DNA of 6,596 nt from Rubrobacter sp. (GCA_016781635.1 JADDPY010000547.1:1-6596), one strand, 5' to 3'; shown: positions 1 through 5,918, counted from the stretch's first letter. The notes: generated by a model not told the origin, from the sequence alone. Numbers and translations are program-made.

Positions 1-564
1 AGCGCGAACGTGGACGCCTTCTCGACCTGGATGGACAAGAGGCCGCTGATCATACTGAGCGACGACAAGAACGATGTCGCGCGTTCCCGCCTCGACGCCG
101 CGCACGAGCTCGGCCACCTGGTCATGCACCACGACGCCGAGCCCGACAGCCGGGCCGTCGAGCAGCAAGCCTTCGCCTTCGCCGTGGCGTTCTTGATGCC
201 GCGCGAGTCGGCCCTGCGGGAGCTTCCGCACGGCCTCGACTGGCGCAGATACGCGGACCTCAAGCGGCGCTGGGGTATGTCGATGAAGGCCCTCGTGCGC
301 TACTCCAGGGACCTCGGCCTCCTGAGCGAGGCTTCGTACAAGAGGGCAATGGTGCAATACTCCAAGAACGGCTGGCAGAGCGGGGAGCCGGGCGAGCTCG
401 AGGACACCGAGCAGCCGGTCCTGGTTTCCAACTCGCTGGAGGTGCTGCGTACGTGCCGCGGCTTAAGCGTGGAGGACCTCGCCCGGGACCTTCACATCGA
501 GCCCGAAGACCTCGAAGAGCTAGCGTCGGCTCCGCTGGAGATGAAACTGGCCGTGCCCCTGTAG
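1..564 (+). CDS. ImmA/IrrE family metallo-endopeptidase (DUF955), 5' end missing
   Basis: Zinc metallopeptidase of the ImmA/IrrE family, cytoplasmic proteins that typically cleave a partner XRE-type repressor in mobile elements and stress switches. The zinc motif HELGH is plain at bases 103-117 (residues 32-36 counted from the GTG at base 10), preceded by the family-typical RSRLDAA. A second conserved block, EQQAFAFAVAFLMP at about residues 51-64, supplies the expected glutamate ligand. The tail contains GLSVEDLARDLHIEPEDLEEL, which resembles a helix-turn-helix and is common at the end of XRE-ImmA fusions. The frame is open to base 1 with good family similarity before the GTG (ANVDAFSTW), so the true start lies left of the window and an N-terminal XRE domain may be lost there. 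The stop TAG sits inside a strong hairpin. The family call is secure; the target repressor is not visible. Confidence 0.9.
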   Translation, partial: SANVDAFSTWMDKRPLIILSDDKNDVARSRLDAAHELGHLVMHHDAEPDSRAVEQQAFAFAVAFLMPRESALRELPHGLDWRRYADLKRRWGMSMKALVRYSRDLGLLSEASYKRAMVQYSKNGWQSGEPGELEDTEQPVLVSNSLEVLRTCRGLSVEDLARDLHIEPEDLEELASAPLEMKLAVPL

Positions 565-574
565 GGGCACGGCC
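549..574 (+). terminator. Perfect 12-bp hairpin over the stop codon of the ImmA/IrrE gene
   Basis: GGCCGTGCCCCT at 549-560 is exactly complementary to AGGGGCACGGCC at 563-574, separated by only two bases; a real loop would open one or two pairs. The stop codon TAG (562-564) falls at the centre. The downstream bases (CTTCGCC) are not a T tract, so this is a GC-rich hairpin without a classical tail. It could act as a terminator or 3' stabiliser, and would partly insulate the following gene. Confidence 0.5.
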
Positions 575-592
575 CTTCGCCACGGTGCTTGA

Positions 593-1060
593 GTGTCGGC
601 GCTGATCGTACAAAAACTCGCGATCACCTGGCCTCAGGCCATGGTCGCCGTCGTGGCGGCGCTCGGCTTCCTGCTGTCCCTCTACAACTTCTGGGTCGCC
701 CGGCTGGAGAAGAGGCCTAAGCTGGTGGTCACGCCGGGGTTCAGCGTCGTCGCCTTGCCGGCAGATGCTTTCCATACGTTCACCGTAGCCAATCACGGCA
801 GGATCGACGTGTTCCTCTCGCAGCTATACCTCGAGGTTGGAACCCAGAGGATGTTCTTTCCCGATCTGAGAAGCGGGCGGTCCTTGGGGAGCAAGCTGGA
901 ACCTGGCGAGGCGATCACCTTCTTTCAGGAGGCCACCCCGTTACATGAGGCGCTCAAAGACGACGGCTTCACGGGCCTGCAGACCTTCCCCTTGGTCGCG
1001 GAAGACGCCCTCGGCAACCGCTTCATCAGCAAGTTCAAAGCGGACCTAGACGCCCACTGA
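593..1060 (+). CDS. Small single-pass membrane protein, function unknown
   Basis: I do not recognise the family. The 155-residue product has one strongly hydrophobic segment at about residues 15-34 (AMVAVVAALGFLLSLYNFWV) followed by a basic stop-transfer stretch (ARLEKRPK). The remaining 110 residues look beta-rich and soluble, with phrases such as LVVTPGFSVVAL and FTVANHGRIDVFLSQLYLEV that suggest a beta-sandwich. The basic flank predicts this domain is cytoplasmic. The GTG at 593 has no good Shine-Dalgarno; an in-frame ATG at 641 would remove 16 residues yet keep the membrane helix, so the start is uncertain. It begins 28 bases after the protease gene on the same strand, but the hairpin between them weakens the case for one transcript. 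Its codon use supports it as real. Confidence 0.7.
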   Translation: MSALIVQKLAITWPQAMVAVVAALGFLLSLYNFWVARLEKRPKLVVTPGFSVVALPADAFHTFTVANHGRIDVFLSQLYLEVGTQRMFFPDLRSGRSLGSKLEPGEAITFFQEATPLHEALKDDGFTGLQTFPLVAEDALGNRFISKFKADLDAH

Positions 1061-1550
1061 AAAATCCGTAGTACCGACAAGCGTCATGGTCCGGCCCAAT
1101 CGGGACCCGGAGCAGCGGCCTCCGGCCAGGGCAGCGAGGGAAAGGGCTGCGGCGTGCCTTGCTCCACCGCACCGGCGAGGCCTCCGCGGTGGATCCCGCC
1201 GCCGTCGGGGGGGCTCGATAGGGCTAGAGCTGACGCCTGGGAGCCCCGCCGACGTCGTCTCTCCCGAGCCCTGCGACCGTTCGGCGCAGGAGATCCCGGG
1301 CCTCGCGCTCCGAACGCTCCAGCTCCTCCCGTCTCGTCTTGGTGAGCCCGCCGGCGAGGAGTGCGGCGCGCAGGACGAACCGGATCCCGGCCAAGTCGTT
1401 GGCGAGGTCGTCCGGTCAGGTGGGCCCCCAACATCCCGCGAGGACCTGGACGAACCGAACAGCGCTCCCCCGGTTGCCTTCTCCCGTGACTTCTGCCCTA
1501 CCGTCTCAGTCTGCCCTTTGCCACAGCGACTTGAGGACACTGTGTAGCAG
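1061..1550. other. Convergent intergenic region with no intact gene
   Basis: This lies between the end of the plus-strand membrane-protein gene and the end of the minus-strand AlbA_2 gene. Long open frames on both strands are arginine-, proline- and glycine-rich and read like GC-driven shadows. The only convincing coding signal is the minus-strand fragment at 1224-1415, listed separately. A run of seven G lies near 1207-1213. I see no clear terminator for either flanking gene; the nine-base palindrome ACACTGTGT just past the AlbA_2 stop is too short to count. Confidence 0.5.
1224..1415 (-). pseudogene. Remnant of a small helical protein gene
   Basis: Read on the minus strand, the 63 codons before the TAG at 1224-1226 give a protein-like sequence: PDDLANDLAGIRFVLRAALL near the start, then GGLTKTRREELERSEREARD, then a short tail. 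It has a hydrophobic helix followed by a charged amphipathic helix, with strong GC bias at third positions, unlike the arginine- and proline-rich frames around it. An in-frame TGA (1416-1418) blocks it upstream, and there is no ATG or GTG start; only a TTG eight codons in, without a ribosome-binding site. An ATG at 1432-1434 in a neighbouring frame could be the original start if one indel occurred between 1415 and 1431. It lies about 135 bases downstream of the AlbA_2 stop on the same strand, so it may once have been the next gene of that operon. Family not recognised. Confidence 0.4.
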
Positions 1551-2984
1551 CTAAAGCTTCAGCGCGCTCTTGGTAAGGTCCTCGACCTCAGTAGCACTCA
1601 GCTCAAACCCACCAAATGAGGCGAACAGCTCGGACGTCGCGGTCCGAACGTAAGGCGCAATCGCGGAGATCGGAGTCTCCAGCGGGACATCTACAACCCG
1701 CGAACGCACCTCATGTTCGTGGCAGATGAGACCCGGCGGGGTATGCCTCGCAGGTTCAGTCCAAGAGGAGAGCTCGCGCCCCCTAAGTCCCGACCAGCGG
1801 AAGGCGTAGTGCAGACTCGTCTCCTCCGGCGCAAGGCCCATCGCCCGGGCGAATGCCATCGGCACCGCGATGGCTTCGGCCACACGCCAAACCACCAGTC
1901 GGAAGTCCAGGGTCGTCATGGCCTCCGGGTAGCCTGACCCCTCCGCGATGTCGTCCTCAAAGGCACGGTAGGCGTAGAAGCGTCCGACAGGCTCAGCCCG
2001 CCAGAAGTCCAGGTGGTTGTACCAACTCCCCGGCTCATAGCGGTAGAGGAACGTCTCCCAGCCTCCCCCGATGACGCGTGGCGCGGGGTCGAGATTCAGT
2101 CCTGGCCCGCCCTCCTCCTTCGGGAACCCGCGGCTGTCGATCCAGAACGGCCAGCCGGTGTAGCCGGGATTGGCGGCGCCAATAAGGTTCAGGAAGCTCT
2201 GAGTCGGCGGTCCATCGGGCGTATCCCCCTCGATAACGGCGGCCACCTCCAAGGCCCCGTGGCGCGGGAGATTCCCCAGGCCCCTATCCAACCTCTGGGC
2301 CTGATATCTGTTGTGGCCCTCGTTAATTAGCGTCAGGGCTTCTACTTGCGGCAAGGGCTCCGCGGCTCCGCGGGACTCGCCGGCGGACGCCGCTGCGCCA
2401 GCGAGCGCGCCGAGCTGGCGCTGATCGAGGTGGCGCCTCAAGAACCCGCCGAGGTCGGCCTCGCGATTGTCGAAAAAAGGAGCCAGGATGGTGCGCCAGT
2501 CCTCGGCCCTGGGTTTCCCGGTGCTCGGGGTATTGTTCTGGGAAAGCGAGCGAACGTAGACGTCGTCCCTCTCCACCAGAGCCACGCCATTCGCGTCCGG
2601 AAGGCGGCGTTTCGCAGCGACGATGGTTTCCGCGCCGCCTTCCACCTCGAGCACGGGGAACTCTTGGCCGTCGCGCTCGGCGAAGTGAACGTGTACCTCG
2701 AAGCGCTCGGAGGCGTGTCCGTTGACCAGTCGGTTTACCTCGTCGGCGTGGAAAGCGCCGCGCACGTCTTTCGGAACCCCGGTAGTGCTGGGCGCGAGAG
2801 TTGCGTTGTCGAAGCCCACCACAAGGAAGCCGCCAACACCGCGGTTTCTCATGGCGATGCACGCCTTGAGGATCTTTGCCTTGCCTTCAGGGGCGCCGGG
2901 GTCGATCCAGCTCTTGACCTCAATGCGCAAGCTCTCCCGGGGATTCTCGACCAGGCTCTTGATGTATTCCGGGGAGGCCGGCAT
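1551..2984 (-). CDS. AlbA_2 (Schlafen-type) nucleic-acid-binding domain protein with unknown C-terminal half
   Basis: The first 160 or so residues carry the AlbA_2 signature: ESLRIEVKSW at residues 17-26 (the family ExxxxEfK strand), then a helix, then MRNRGVGGFLVVGFDN, which matches the family pattern AxxNxxGGxLxIGvdD, and a closing strand DDVYVRSLSQNNTPS. AlbA_2 proteins occur in bacterial regulators, RNA- or DNA-binding proteins and some phage-defence loci. The remaining 300 residues, rich in tryptophan and tyrosine (GYTGWPFWIDSRGF, YEPGSWYNHLDFW), match nothing I know; there is no Walker motif or helicase signature. The ATG follows the recombinase TAG with no gap, so translation probably depends on re-initiation; only a weak GGTGA lies upstream. 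A soluble cytoplasmic protein is predicted. The domain call is good; the cellular role is unknown. Confidence 0.85.
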   Translation of the reverse strand: MPASPEYIKSLVENPRESLRIEVKSWIDPGAPEGKAKILKACIAMRNRGVGGFLVVGFDNATLAPSTTGVPKDVRGAFHADEVNRLVNGHASERFEVHVHFAERDGQEFPVLEVEGGAETIVAAKRRLPDANGVALVERDDVYVRSLSQNNTPSTGKPRAEDWRTILAPFFDNREADLGGFLRRHLDQRQLGALAGAAASAGESRGAAEPLPQVEALTLINEGHNRYQAQRLDRGLGNLPRHGALEVAAVIEGDTPDGPPTQSFLNLIGAANPGYTGWPFWIDSRGFPKEEGGPGLNLDPAPRVIGGGWETFLYRYEPGSWYNHLDFWRAEPVGRFYAYRAFEDDIAEGSGYPEAMTTLDFRLVVWRVAEAIAVPMAFARAMGLAPEETSLHYAFRWSGLRGRELSSWTEPARHTPPGLICHEHEVRSRVVDVPLETPISAIAPYVRTATSELFASFGGFELSATEVEDLTKSALKL

Positions 2985-3554
2985 CTACGAGGTCACCGGC
3001 TCTTTCCGGAGGTACCTGTAGAGCGTGGGCTTGCTAACGCCGAAAGCCTGCGCCACCTCTTCCGCGGAGGTCTCCCGATCCGCCATCATCCTTCTCGCCA
3101 TCGCCACCTGGCGGTCGTCCAGCGCGCGCTTCCTGCCGCCCTTGCGCCCGCGGGCCCTCGCGGCTTCCAGCCCGGCCATCGTCCTCTCCCGGATGAGGTC
3201 GCGCTCGAACTCGGCGACGCTGGCGAAGACGTGGAAGACAAGCCGCCCTCCCGGCGTGGTGGTATCGATGCTCTCCCGCAAGGAGACGAACTCCACCCCG
3301 CGTTCCCCGAGGGCGTTCACCAAGTCGATAAGCTCCCGGAGCGACCTGCCGAGCCGGTCGAGCTTCCAGACCACGAGCCGGTCGCCCTCACGGCAGTAGT
3401 CGAGCGCCGCGCGCAGCTCCGGCCGATCCTCCTTGCGCGAGCTTACCTGCTCTTCGTAGATCTTCTCGCAGCCGAACGCTTCGAGGTCCCGGCGCTGCAG
3501 CTCCGGATTCTGGTCCTTCTTGCTAGTGCGGATGTAGCCGACGTCCATGCCCAT
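2985..3554 (-). CDS. Small serine recombinase (resolvase/invertase family)
   Basis: A 189-residue site-specific recombinase of the Hin/Tn3-resolvase type, which cuts DNA through a serine-phosphate bond to invert, resolve or excise segments. The nucleophile is Ser11 in GYIRTSKKDQN. Further active-site residues appear in RPELR (Arg44) and KLDRLGRSL (Arg67, Arg70). The long dimerisation helix runs through FASVAEFERDLIRERT, and the C-terminal HTH is TSAEEVAQAFGVSKPTLYRYL. Length and domain order are complete. The frame stays open upstream to 3785, but those residues are not protein-like and the family starts at MGYxRVS, so I place the start at ATG 3554; ATG 3548 is two codons further in. A -10 box ending 6 bases before ATG 3554 supports it as a leaderless start. 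Its stop codon abuts the AlbA_2 start. Confidence 0.92.
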   Translation of the reverse strand: MGMDVGYIRTSKKDQNPELQRRDLEAFGCEKIYEEQVSSRKEDRPELRAALDYCREGDRLVVWKLDRLGRSLRELIDLVNALGERGVEFVSLRESIDTTTPGGRLVFHVFASVAEFERDLIRERTMAGLEAARARGRKGGRKRALDDRQVAMARRMMADRETSAEEVAQAFGVSKPTLYRYLRKEPVTS

Positions 3555-3560
3555 ATCGTC

Positions 3561-3589
3561 AGCATACCGAAGGTTGTATCGGTTCCCAA
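3561..3589 (-). promoter_or_regulatory. Putative leaderless promoter of the recombinase gene
   Basis: On the minus strand, TTGGGA (3584-3589) and TATGCT (3561-3566) are 17 bases apart and each match four of six sigma-70 consensus positions. The -10 box ends six bases before the ATG at 3554, so transcription starting at the usual distance would begin on the A of that codon. No Shine-Dalgarno is visible, which fits a leaderless transcript, common in actinobacteria. Confidence 0.45.
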
Positions 3590-3797
3590 CGCCGACTTCG
3601 GATATTGCCTCGGAGATTGTGATATGAGTTTTGATCCAGAAAACCAGCACCTCAAAGGGACCGGCGAGGCCCTCCACGGGGTGAGTCGTATACGGCCGTT
3701 TCTGGCACACGGTTTCCAGTCGAGGGCCTGTAGCGTCATGGGCAGTATTTACGTTGGCCGTTACCGTCCGCAACTTGGGGACCACAACGCAAAGATT

Positions 3798-3823
3798 GGG
3801 CTCCGGTCATACGACCGGGGCCC
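3798..3823. terminator. 11-bp hairpin, likely bidirectional terminator
   Basis: GGGCTCCGGTC (3798-3808) pairs with GACCGGGGCCC (3813-3823) around an ATAC loop, with one G-T wobble. On the plus strand it is followed by a pyrimidine tract (GCCTTCTTCTT); on the minus strand by AATCTTTG. It lies 25 bases past the stop of the 31-codon minus-strand frame and upstream of the recombinase promoter, where it would stop read-through into the recombinase gene. Confidence 0.5.
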
Positions 3824-3848
3824 GCCTTCTTCTTACGCTCGGGGTCGG

Positions 3849-3944
3849 CTAACGGGAGATCCTGCGCACCAGCAGCCCGCCGGCGACGATCACGAGGCCT
3901 GCCAGACCCGCTATCGGGAGCACGCGGCCCACACAGTTATTCAT
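3849..3944 (-). CDS. 31-residue membrane-tail reading frame, possible wall-anchor remnant
   Basis: ATG 3942-3944 to TAG 3849-3851 encodes 31 residues: a short polar start (MNNCVGRV), LPIAG, then a hydrophobic run LAGLVIVAGGLLV closed by RRISR. A hydrophobic segment followed by a double-arginine tail at the extreme C-terminus is the layout of sortase-anchored proteins, and LPIAG is a loose echo of the LPxTG motif. An in-frame TGA lies four codons upstream, so this is either an independent one-helix peptide or, more likely, the stranded 3' end of a longer surface-protein gene. The ribosome-binding site is weak (GGCGGA). The hairpin 25 bases downstream is in the right place to be its terminator. 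Nothing upstream to 4172 restores a convincing longer protein. Confidence 0.35.
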   Translation of the reverse strand: MNNCVGRVLPIAGLAGLVIVAGGLLVRRISR

Positions 3945-4172
3945 GGGCGTCCGCCATCAGGCCTGCTCGTTATGTGTGCGACCCATGGGTGGAGTTACGA
4001 TGACAGAAAAAACGCGGCCGTGGCGGCCCATCACGAGGCCACGAACCGCGTAGGTATGGGCCGGAAGGCACCGCCCACCCTGCGCCTAGCCTGTCAAGCC
4101 ATCGACAGTCATGCGTCGCAGGGTTAAAGAGTCGGTCTGGTCCGCCATTCGTCGTCGTGTCAGTGTCGTGCC

Positions 4173-4859
4173 TCATACGTTACTTTCTCGTTCGCGCATT
4201 GCTTTCAAGACCTCTAAAATAGCGATCACCCCACCTAAAGCGATTAAGGCTTGAGTTAGCAGGAACGAGGCGGAAATAACCGCGGCTACCGAAATGAGGA
4301 CAAAAAGGGCGCGTGCTAGTTGGAGCGTGTAGTGCTCAAACGCCAGGTACTCCTCCTTGCTAAGGGGTTTGGCGGAAGCGATCATCGTTTCGACGTCCAC
4401 CCCGGCTTGAATTATTATTTCGGGAGCTTCGTCGGATTGCTCTGCCTGCTGCTGCGCTAACCCTAGAAGCGTAGACTTATTGGTCTTCTCTATGGCCTGC
4501 AGAGCCTCCGGGCTGGAAGCTAGCGCCGCCGCTTCGCTGAGAATGGCGTCTGCATGTCCGCCCCGAATTCTCTCCGCTGCGCGCTCAAATCCTTCCTCAA
4601 AGGCTTGGTTCTCCTCAAGATACCGCCCGGCGATTTGCTGGGCGGCCTCCACCCCTTCCGAACCAAATCTCTTGGTTGCCAGCTCGTTTGCCAGGCGGAC
4701 TTCTTCCACACGATCACGGAACCCGGGGGAGTTGAGCATCGCCTCCGCGGACCGAAGCACCGCCATCTTCTCCGCTGACATAGCCTGCGGAATGTATCCC
4801 CCCGCACGGAGCCGTTCCGCTTGCTGCTCCGCAGATTCTTGCGCCAAGGCGGAGGGCAT
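4173..4859 (-). CDS. C-terminal two-helix membrane protein, N-terminus lost by frameshift
   Basis: I do not recognise the family. The 228 residues in this frame are mostly alpha-helical and rich in Ala, Glu and Gln (about 1-175), then QLARALFVLISVAAVISASF and LLTQALIALGGVIAILEVL form two closely spaced hydrophobic helices at about 184-218, closed by KAMRERE. This predicts a large soluble domain anchored by a C-terminal hairpin, both ends on the same side. The ATG at 4859 has no ribosome-binding site at a useful distance, whereas a strong one serves a GTG at 4977 in another frame; dropping one base from the T4 run at 4859-4862 joins the two into 267 residues. Base composition is clearly less GC-rich than the neighbours. 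It is the third gene of an apparent minus-strand operon, 15 bases after the 113-residue gene. Confidence 0.7.
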   Translation of the reverse strand: MPSALAQESAEQQAERLRAGGYIPQAMSAEKMAVLRSAEAMLNSPGFRDRVEEVRLANELATKRFGSEGVEAAQQIAGRYLEENQAFEEGFERAAERIRGGHADAILSEAAALASSPEALQAIEKTNKSTLLGLAQQQAEQSDEAPEIIIQAGVDVETMIASAKPLSKEEYLAFEHYTLQLARALFVLISVAAVISASFLLTQALIALGGVIAILEVLKAMRERESNV

Positions 4860-4860
4860 T

Positions 4861-4977
4861 TTGGTTCTGCATCAACCCCTCAAGCGCGGGACGATAGTAC
4901 TGTGCGAGATCACTACTCTTTAGAGCTTGCCCTTGCAACCATTTCAAATGTCCGGGATCCATACCTCTAGGAAACAC
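4861..4977 (-). pseudogene. 5' segment of the two-helix membrane protein gene, out of frame
   Basis: GTG 4975-4977 opens 39 protein-like codons (MFPRGMDPGHLKWLQG, then KSSDLAQYYRPALEGLMQ) that end at the A4 run on the coding strand. Beyond that run this frame turns into cysteine- and glycine-rich nonsense, while the other frame begins MPSALAQESAEQQ and continues as good protein. The simplest reading is a single-base insertion in the homopolymer, either genuine or a sequencing error. The shift is +1 relative to the upstream frame, so a standard -1 slippery site does not explain it. Confidence 0.6.
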
Positions 4978-4981
4978 AGCG

Positions 4982-4988
4982 CTCCTTT
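4982..4988 (-). promoter_or_regulatory. Ribosome-binding site fixing the GTG 4977 start
   Basis: AAAGGAG on the minus strand, four bases before GTG 4977, is among the strongest Shine-Dalgarno sequences in the window. It lies between the stop of the 113-residue gene (4993) and the GTG. It is the main reason to believe that translation of the membrane protein starts in the upstream frame rather than at ATG 4859. Confidence 0.65.
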
Positions 4989-4992
4989 CTTT

Positions 4993-5334
4993 TTAACCCC
5001 CGAAAACTCTCAGCCACCACGGCCGCCGCACCATCTCCGGTTCCCCTGCGCCCGTCTGGGGGCCTGCCGTGCCCGGCCGGGGTTCCACACCCTCCGAGGG
5101 CGAAACGCTCACCATCTGGTGGGCGGGCCAAGTCATGCCGATAGCGTGGCGGCCCTCCAGCAAAGCTTCTTGGTACTCATGTTCCTCGGCCACCCAGATC
5201 ACCACCCCGTCCTTGAGGTCCGTCAGCGGTCCCGAGATCGTCCTGTACCTGCCCCGCAGTCGGCCGCGCCGTTCGAGCAGGCGCACCTGCTGGCCGGGAT
5301 CCGGTATAGCGTTCGTCCTCCTACGGAAGCGCAT
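4993..5334 (-). CDS. 113-residue orphan protein ending in PWWLRVFGG
   Basis: Function unknown and family not recognised. The N-terminus is very basic (MRFRRRTNAI); the centre looks like a small beta-barrel or mixed fold (GRLRGRYRTISGPLTDLKDG, VVIWVAEEHEYQEALLEGRH); a Pro/Gly-rich linker at about 80-100 leads to the tail RRPWWLRVFGG. That tail resembles the C-terminus of the gene upstream (RSWWRRWFGFE), which suggests the two bind a common partner or surface. It has no signal peptide or membrane helix. ATG 5334 has no clear Shine-Dalgarno. It lies 32 bases after the HTH gene and 15 bases before the membrane-protein gene on the same strand, so co-transcription is likely. Confidence 0.65.
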   Translation of the reverse strand: MRFRRRTNAIPDPGQQVRLLERRGRLRGRYRTISGPLTDLKDGVVIWVAEEHEYQEALLEGRHAIGMTWPAHQMVSVSPSEGVEPRPGTAGPQTGAGEPEMVRRPWWLRVFGG

Positions 5335-5366
5335 GGGCCGCTAGCGTAGCAAAACGGGGCGAGGGT

Positions 5367-5918
5367 CTACTCGAAGCCGAACCACCTGCGCCACCAGGAG
5401 CGCTGTGCGCCCTCCTCCGGGCCGCCGTAATGCTCCTGGAGGTTGGCCCCTTCGGGAGCATCCGCGGCCATCTCACGAGGTTCTGGCGCCTCCACGGGTT
5501 CCGCTAGCCGTGCCTCCAACTCCTCGAGCCGGCGCTCCGCCCTGTCCGCTCTCTCGCGCTCCCTATCCAGCGCGTCGCGCAGGGTGGATTCGGCCTGCGC
5601 CGTCAGCTGCAGACGGGTGCGGAGCTCGGCGTTCTGCTCGGCGCGGGTTTCGAGGCGGGCGATGGTCTCCCGCAGAAGTTCCGTCGTGTCGTTCCCCTGA
5701 GTTTCCGCCGCCTCGGAAACACGACGGCCATTGCGCTTTCCCCTGGCCTCGTTTTTCCGCTTGCCGCGGAGCGCGTAGAGCGAGTCCACGGAGACGAGGT
5801 ACCTGTCCGTGATCCCCTCGTGCTCCTCCTTCGCCGTCAGATCGCCCCGTTGTATGTAGTTGCGGACGGTCCTTGCGGAAACTCCTAAGGCTTCCGCCGC
5901 TACGTCGTCGTGGTCCAC
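5367..5918 (-). CDS. HTH DNA-binding protein with coiled coil and WW-type C-terminal tail
   Basis: Residues 1-35 form a MerR/excisionase-like helix-turn-helix (DDVAAEALGVSARTVRNYIQ, then RGDL), followed by a wing-like segment (ITDRYLVSVDSLYAL) and a basic patch (RGKRKNEARGKRNGRR, about 52-67). Residues 76-142 are a charged coiled coil (LRETIARLETRAEQ to AERRLEELEARL). An acidic Pro/Ala linker leads to RSWWRRWFGFE. The order HTH, coiled coil, linker recalls KfrA-type plasmid proteins and other coiled-coil DNA binders, but that is analogy only. The start is GTG 5918, with GGAG seven bases upstream; the next in-frame stop upstream leaves no other good start. It is the first gene of the apparent three-gene operon, and direct repeats just upstream make autoregulation plausible. 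Confidence 0.8.
   Translation of the reverse strand: MDHDDVAAEALGVSARTVRNYIQRGDLTAKEEHEGITDRYLVSVDSLYALRGKRKNEARGKRNGRRVSEAAETQGNDTTELLRETIARLETRAEQNAELRTRLQLTAQAESTLRDALDRERERADRAERRLEELEARLAEPVEAPEPREMAADAPEGANLQEHYGGPEEGAQRSWWRRWFGFE

Larger units (their letters stand above)
3590..4172. other. Mostly non-coding spacer between two minus-strand gene sets
   Basis: No full-length gene is supported here. It holds the hairpin at 3798-3823 and the short membrane frame at 3849-3944, both listed separately. Other short motifs seen are a perfect ten-base palindrome ACCCATGGGT at 3981-3990, the palindrome CGTATACG near 3688, and a 17-codon plus-strand frame at 4000-4053 (MTEKTRPWRPITRPRTA) with GGAG five bases before its ATG. 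The last is too short and basic to call a gene. No clear terminator follows the membrane-protein gene that ends at 4173. Confidence 0.5.

Noticed and set aside
1086..1547. Long plus-strand frame in the convergent gap (and its minus-strand counterparts)
   Set aside because: Arginine/proline-rich low-complexity products without a ribosome-binding site; only the 1224-1415 minus-strand frame reads like protein.
3628..3646. GTTTTGATCCAGAAAAC as a Hin-type crossover site
   Set aside because: Only five base pairs of symmetry and no second copy elsewhere in the window, so it is below what chance would give.
3555..3785. 77-residue N-terminal extension of the recombinase
   Set aside because: The residues are not protein-like, the catalytic domain is complete from MGMDVGYIRTS, and a promoter fits just upstream of ATG 3554.
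4000..4053. 17-codon plus-strand frame with a good Shine-Dalgarno
   Set aside because: Too short, basic and composition-driven; nothing else supports it as a gene or leader.
2346..4127. 593-codon plus-strand open frame
   Set aside because: It lies antisense to the AlbA_2 and recombinase genes, whose families are clear, and its product has no domain-like sequence. GC-rich codons leave the opposite strand open.
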